From Kytococcus schroeteri (GTDB taxonomy: Bacteria > Actinomycetota > Actinomycetes > Actinomycetales > Dermatophilaceae), in the NCBI RefSeq assembly GCF_002847825.1, contig NZ_PKIZ01000011.1, positions 1-64,000 on the forward strand: a stretch of DNA of 64,000 bases, in the 5' to 3' direction. The notes under the pieces are model-generated. The model did not search any database and was not told the origin of the DNA. It worked only from the letters and a program-made list of their open reading frames with translations. This document shows positions 61,285 through 64,000 of the stretch, one piece after another. A program made the translations under genes and the position numbers. Within the stretch, counting starts at the first letter, position 1, and each line of letters opens with the position of its first letter.

Positions 61285-61872
61285 ATGACCACTGCACCCA
61301 GCACGTCGCGCCAGGCCATCGACCTGCTGCCGGAGTCCGCCCGCGCCTTCGCCGTGGTGCTCGAGCGGTTGCCCGACGACGCCTGGGGCCGCCCCACGCC
61401 ATGCAGCGAGTGGTCGGTCAAGGACGTGGTGAACCACGTGGTGGCCGAGCACGAGTGGGTGCCCCACCTGCTGCGGGGGGAGGGCGTGGAGCAGGTGGGG
61501 GACCGGTACGACGGGGACCGGCTCGGCGGCTCGCCGGCTGCTGCCCGCCGTGCGTGGCAGATGGCGATGCTGGGCTCGCTCCAGGCGTGGGCGCAGGTGG
61601 AGGAGGTGGACCAGCCGGTGGCCTTCTCCGGCGGCATGCAGACCGCGGGGGAGTACGCCCACCAGATGCTCGTGGACCTCACCGTGCACGCCTGGGACGT
61701 GGCGCAGGGCGGTGGGGTCTCGGTGCCGGTGCTCCCCGACGCCGTGGGCGTCGCCTTCGCCTACGAGAAGCCGCGGGTGGCGCAGGGCGAGGCCGCCGGT
61801 CTCTTTGCGCCGCCCAGGCGGCCCCGCTCGGACCATCCGATGGACCAGCTCGTCGCGCTGCTGGGGCGCTGA
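61285..61872 (+). CDS. TIGR03086 family metal-binding protein (DinB / mycothiol-dependent isomerase-like)
   Basis: 195 residues. The family signatures WGRPTPCSEWSVKDVVNHVV and AHQMLVDLTVHAWDVAQ are present; the histidines in VNHV and VHAWD are the predicted metal ligands. This fold is shared with mycothiol-dependent maleylpyruvate isomerase and DinB proteins, and mycothiol is confined to actinobacteria. Reaction unknown. The next gene starts two bases after its stop. Confidence 0.85.
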   Translation: MTTAPSTSRQAIDLLPESARAFAVVLERLPDDAWGRPTPCSEWSVKDVVNHVVAEHEWVPHLLRGEGVEQVGDRYDGDRLGGSPAAARRAWQMAMLGSLQAWAQVEEVDQPVAFSGGMQTAGEYAHQMLVDLTVHAWDVAQGGGVSVPVLPDAVGVAFAYEKPRVAQGEAAGLFAPPRRPRSDHPMDQLVALLGR

Positions 61873-61873
61873 C

Positions 61874-62992
61874 GTGGCGCTCGCTCCCCTGACCGACCTG
61901 CCGCCCACCCCGCGGGTGGTGCTGGACCGCGCCCGACTGCAGGCCAATGTCGACCGCATGGCCGCGACGGCCGCCGAGCGCGGCCAGGCCCTGCGACCCC
62001 ACGCCAAGACCCACAAGTGCCCGCAGGTGGCCGCCCTGCAGCTGGCAGCCGGTGCGGTGGGCCTCACCGTGGCCACGCTGGGGGAGGCCGAGGCGTTCGC
62101 CGAGGCCGGGTGCGGCGACCTGCTCATCGCCTACCCGGTGTGGTGGACGTCCGACCAGGCGTGGCGTGCCGCGGAGCTGGCCACCCGGGTGCGGCTGGCG
62201 GTGGGCGTGGACTCCGTGGAAGGTGTGCAGCACCTGGCCGAGCTGTGGCAGGTACCGCGGGGGCGCACCCGGGAGCCCGCCGCGGGGCCGGTGGCCCTGC
62301 CGGAGCTCGTGGTGGAGGTGGACAGCGGCCACCACCGCAGCGGGTGCGCCCCGCAGGAGGCCCGCGCGGTGGCGCGTGCCGGCATCGAGACCGGGTTCGT
62401 GGTGCGCGGCCTGTTCACCTTCCCCGGACACAGCTACACGCCCGCGGGCCGGCGGGAGGTGGTGCGCCAGGAGGCCGACGCGGTGGCCGAGGCTGCCCGC
62501 GGCCTGCGCGCCGCCGGGGTGCCGACCCCGCACGTCTCCGGCGGGTCCACCCCCTCGGTGGCCCTGGAGGAGGCCGGTTTCGACGAGTTGCGCCCGGGCG
62601 TCTACGTGTTCGGCGACGCGCAGCAGTGGGAGCTGGGCACGTGTGCGCCCCAGGACATCGCGCTCACCGTGCACTCCACGGTGGTCTCGCACGCCGGTGG
62701 GCGCCTCGTCCTGGACGCCGGGAGCAAGGCCCTCGGTGCGGACCGGGCCGGCTGGGCCACCGGCTTCGGGCGGTTGCTGGACCACCCGGGTGCGCGCATC
62801 GAGGTGCTCAGCGAGCACCACGCGGTGGCGGTGCTGCCGGACGGCGAGCCGCTGCCGCCGCGGGGCAGCGTGGTGCGCGTGGTGCCCAACCACGTGTGCA
62901 ACGCGGTCAACCTGGCCGAGGAGCTGCTCGTGGCCGACGACGGTGTGGTCACCGAGCGGTGGCCCGTCGCGGCGCGGGGACGCAACAGCTGA
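61874..62992 (+). CDS. D-threonine aldolase / D-serine dehydratase-like PLP enzyme
   Basis: 372 residues of the fold-type III (alanine racemase N-terminal) family. The PLP lysine is Lys45 in RPHAKTHKCPQVAAL. The C-terminal metal motif PNHVCNAVN (near 338-346) with His and Cys is characteristic of D-threonine aldolases and eukaryotic-type D-serine dehydratases. HVSGGSTPS binds the PLP phosphate. Likely substrates are D-3-hydroxy amino acids. The GTG at 61874 is two bases after the preceding stop, so the genes are cotranscribed. Confidence 0.88.
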   Translation: MALAPLTDLPPTPRVVLDRARLQANVDRMAATAAERGQALRPHAKTHKCPQVAALQLAAGAVGLTVATLGEAEAFAEAGCGDLLIAYPVWWTSDQAWRAAELATRVRLAVGVDSVEGVQHLAELWQVPRGRTREPAAGPVALPELVVEVDSGHHRSGCAPQEARAVARAGIETGFVVRGLFTFPGHSYTPAGRREVVRQEADAVAEAARGLRAAGVPTPHVSGGSTPSVALEEAGFDELRPGVYVFGDAQQWELGTCAPQDIALTVHSTVVSHAGGRLVLDAGSKALGADRAGWATGFGRLLDHPGARIEVLSEHHAVAVLPDGEPLPPRGSVVRVVPNHVCNAVNLAEELLVADDGVVTERWPVAARGRNS

Positions 62993-63022
62993 GGGGCGGG
63001 ACTCGGCGTCGGCTCCGCCGGG

Positions 63023-64000
63023 TCACCGGCAGGCGGAACGGGCCTTGGTGAGCATCTCCTCGTACTCCGCCCGCGGGTCCGAGGCCAGCACCACGGCCCC
63101 GCCGGCCCCCACCGTGACGCGTCCGCCGTGCACGACGGCGGTGCGGATGACGATGGCCAGGTCGGCCGTCCCGGTGGCCGACAGGTAGCCGAGCGTGCCG
63201 GCGTAGATCCCGCGCGGTCGGCCCTCGAGCTGGTCGAGCAGGTCGGTGGAGCGGGCCTTGGGGGCTCCCGTCATCGAGCCGCCGGGGAAGGCCGCGCGCA
63301 GCAGGTCCACCACCCCGGCCCCCTCGCGCAGGCGCCCGGTCACCGTCGTGACCAGCTGGTGCACCGTCGCGTGGGTCTCCACCGCCATGAGGCGGGGCAC
63401 CCGGACCGTGCCCGGCCGGCAGACGCGCGCCAGGTCGTTGCGCAGCAGGTCCACGACCATGAGGTTCTCGGCGCGGGTCTTGGGGTCCGTGGCCAGGGCG
63501 GCGGCGCGGGCAGCGTCCTCGGCCGGGTCGTCGCTGCGGGCCGCGGTGCCCTTGATGGGGCGGGTCTCCACCGAGCCGTGGGCGTCCACGTGCAGGAAGC
63601 GCTCCGGGCTGGAGCACAGCACGGCGGTGCCGCCGTCCTGCAGCAGGGCGGCGAAGGGCGCCGGGTTGGTGCGCCGCTGGCGCAGGTAGGTCGGCAGCAC
63701 CTCCCCGGTGAAGGGGGCGTCCACGGCCGTGGTGAGGCACAGCTCGTAGGACTCGCCCTCGCGCAACCACCGGCGGGCGGTCTCCACGTGCTCGGCGTAG
63801 GTGGCGGCGTCCACGAGCAGGGAGCCCTCCACGTCGGCCACCAGTGGTGTGCCCGCTGGCCGGGGCAGGAGCAGCGGGTCCGGTCCTGGGCCCGTGTCCG
63901 CGCCGGGTTCGCCCTCGCCGAGCAGGGCCCGCTGCGTGGAGGCGGCCCAGGCCTCTGCAGCGGTCACGGCGGCCGGCTCGTCGGGGCAGTGGGCCACCAC
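63023..64000 (-). CDS. pabB: aminodeoxychorismate synthase component I, C-terminal part (cut by window edge)
   Basis: At least 325 residues of the chorismate-binding domain; the N-terminus lies beyond base 64000. VETRPIKGTAAR has the PIKGT lysine that marks PabB (anthranilate synthase has PIAGT). RAENLMVVDLLRNDLARVC, HQLVTTVTGRL and FPGGSMTGAPKARSTDLLDQ are further family signatures. It makes 4-amino-4-deoxychorismate for folate synthesis with PabA. No overlap with the upstream D-threonine aldolase-like gene, which is convergent. Confidence 0.9.
   Translation of the reverse strand: MVAHCPDEPAAVTAAEAWAASTQRALLGEGEPGADTGPGPDPLLLPRPAGTPLVADVEGSLLVDAATYAEHVETARRWLREGESYELCLTTAVDAPFTGEVLPTYLRQRRTNPAPFAALLQDGGTAVLCSSPERFLHVDAHGSVETRPIKGTAARSDDPAEDAARAAALATDPKTRAENLMVVDLLRNDLARVCRPGTVRVPRLMAVETHATVHQLVTTVTGRLREGAGVVDLLRAAFPGGSMTGAPKARSTDLLDQLEGRPRGIYAGTLGYLSATGTADLAIVIRTAVVHGGRVTVGAGGAVVLASDPRAEYEEMLTKARSACR

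Noticed and set aside
1..64000. tRNA genes, insertion sequences or prophage
   Set aside because: I saw no tRNA cloverleaf, transposase or phage structural gene anywhere in the window; the CRISPR flanks show scars but no transposase or obvious integrase.

Overview
The window looks like the chromosome of a high-GC actinobacterium, probably a member of the Micrococcales. The evidence is about 70% GC, frequent GTG starts, the actinobacterial 3' end of a 5S rRNA at base 1, and families such as DUF222/HNH (13E12), DUF4235, ANTAR, the mycothiol-type DinB-like TIGR03086 family and a DtxR/IdeR iron box. No species can be named from the sequence alone.

Layout. 1-76: end of a 5S rRNA and the rRNA operon terminator. 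0.3-15.3 kb: amino-acid catabolism. A YdiJ-like FAD/Fe-S oxidase, an OCD/mu-crystallin-like reductase, a DAO-family oxidase, an AGCS symporter, two Glu/Leu/Phe/Val-type dehydrogenases, an ALDH7-like dehydrogenase, an HglS-like (DUF1338) dioxygenase and a LysR regulator together fit a lysine/pipecolate to 2-oxoglutarate route. Histidine catabolism (hutI) follows. 15.3-27.6 kb: a complete type I-G (formerly I-U) CRISPR-Cas locus: cas3 with a C-terminal HD domain, csx17, csb1, csb2, a cas4-cas1 fusion, cas2, and an array of 34 repeats and 33 spacers. 27.6-30.6 kb: a scarred hotspot of small membrane-protein genes, a diverged fragment of hutI, and recurring copies of one gene's 3' end. 30.6-35.6 kb: M20 hydrolase, NlpC/P60 cell-wall hydrolase, two-component system. 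35.6-39.2 kb: branched-chain 2-oxoacid dehydrogenase E1-alpha, E1-beta and E2. 39.3-43.2 kb: DUF222/HNH gene, hydrolase, membrane proteins. 43.4-47.0 kb: TPP riboswitch and thiamine ABC transporter. 47-64 kb: GAF-ANTAR regulator, amino-acid permease, TetR plus MMPL exporter, MFS transporters, CPBP protease, siderophore-interacting protein, NYN/LOTUS protein, an ArsR plus His/Cys-rich metal-binding pair, PEBP protein, D-threonine-aldolase-like enzyme and the end of pabB.

Most interesting signal. Between hutI and the cas operon, on the minus strand, lies a degenerate CRISPR repeat (15331-15350). The sequence just downstream of it matches, at 14 of its first 17 bases, a site about 40 bases away (15370-15386) that is preceded by TTC, a plausible TTN PAM. 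Two of the three mismatches fall at positions 6 and 12, which type I complexes ignore. This looks like a CreA/CreR-type crRNA-like guide that would direct the I-G effector to the promoter region ahead of the cas genes, either for autorepression or to control a small toxic RNA. A 59-codon gene with a strong ribosome binding site and an attenuator-like hairpin also lie ahead of cas3.

Several genes are damaged: a decayed membrane-protein gene before hutI, a single-base frameshift in the signal peptide of the NlpC/P60 protein, and a single-base frameshift near the start of the TetR gene.
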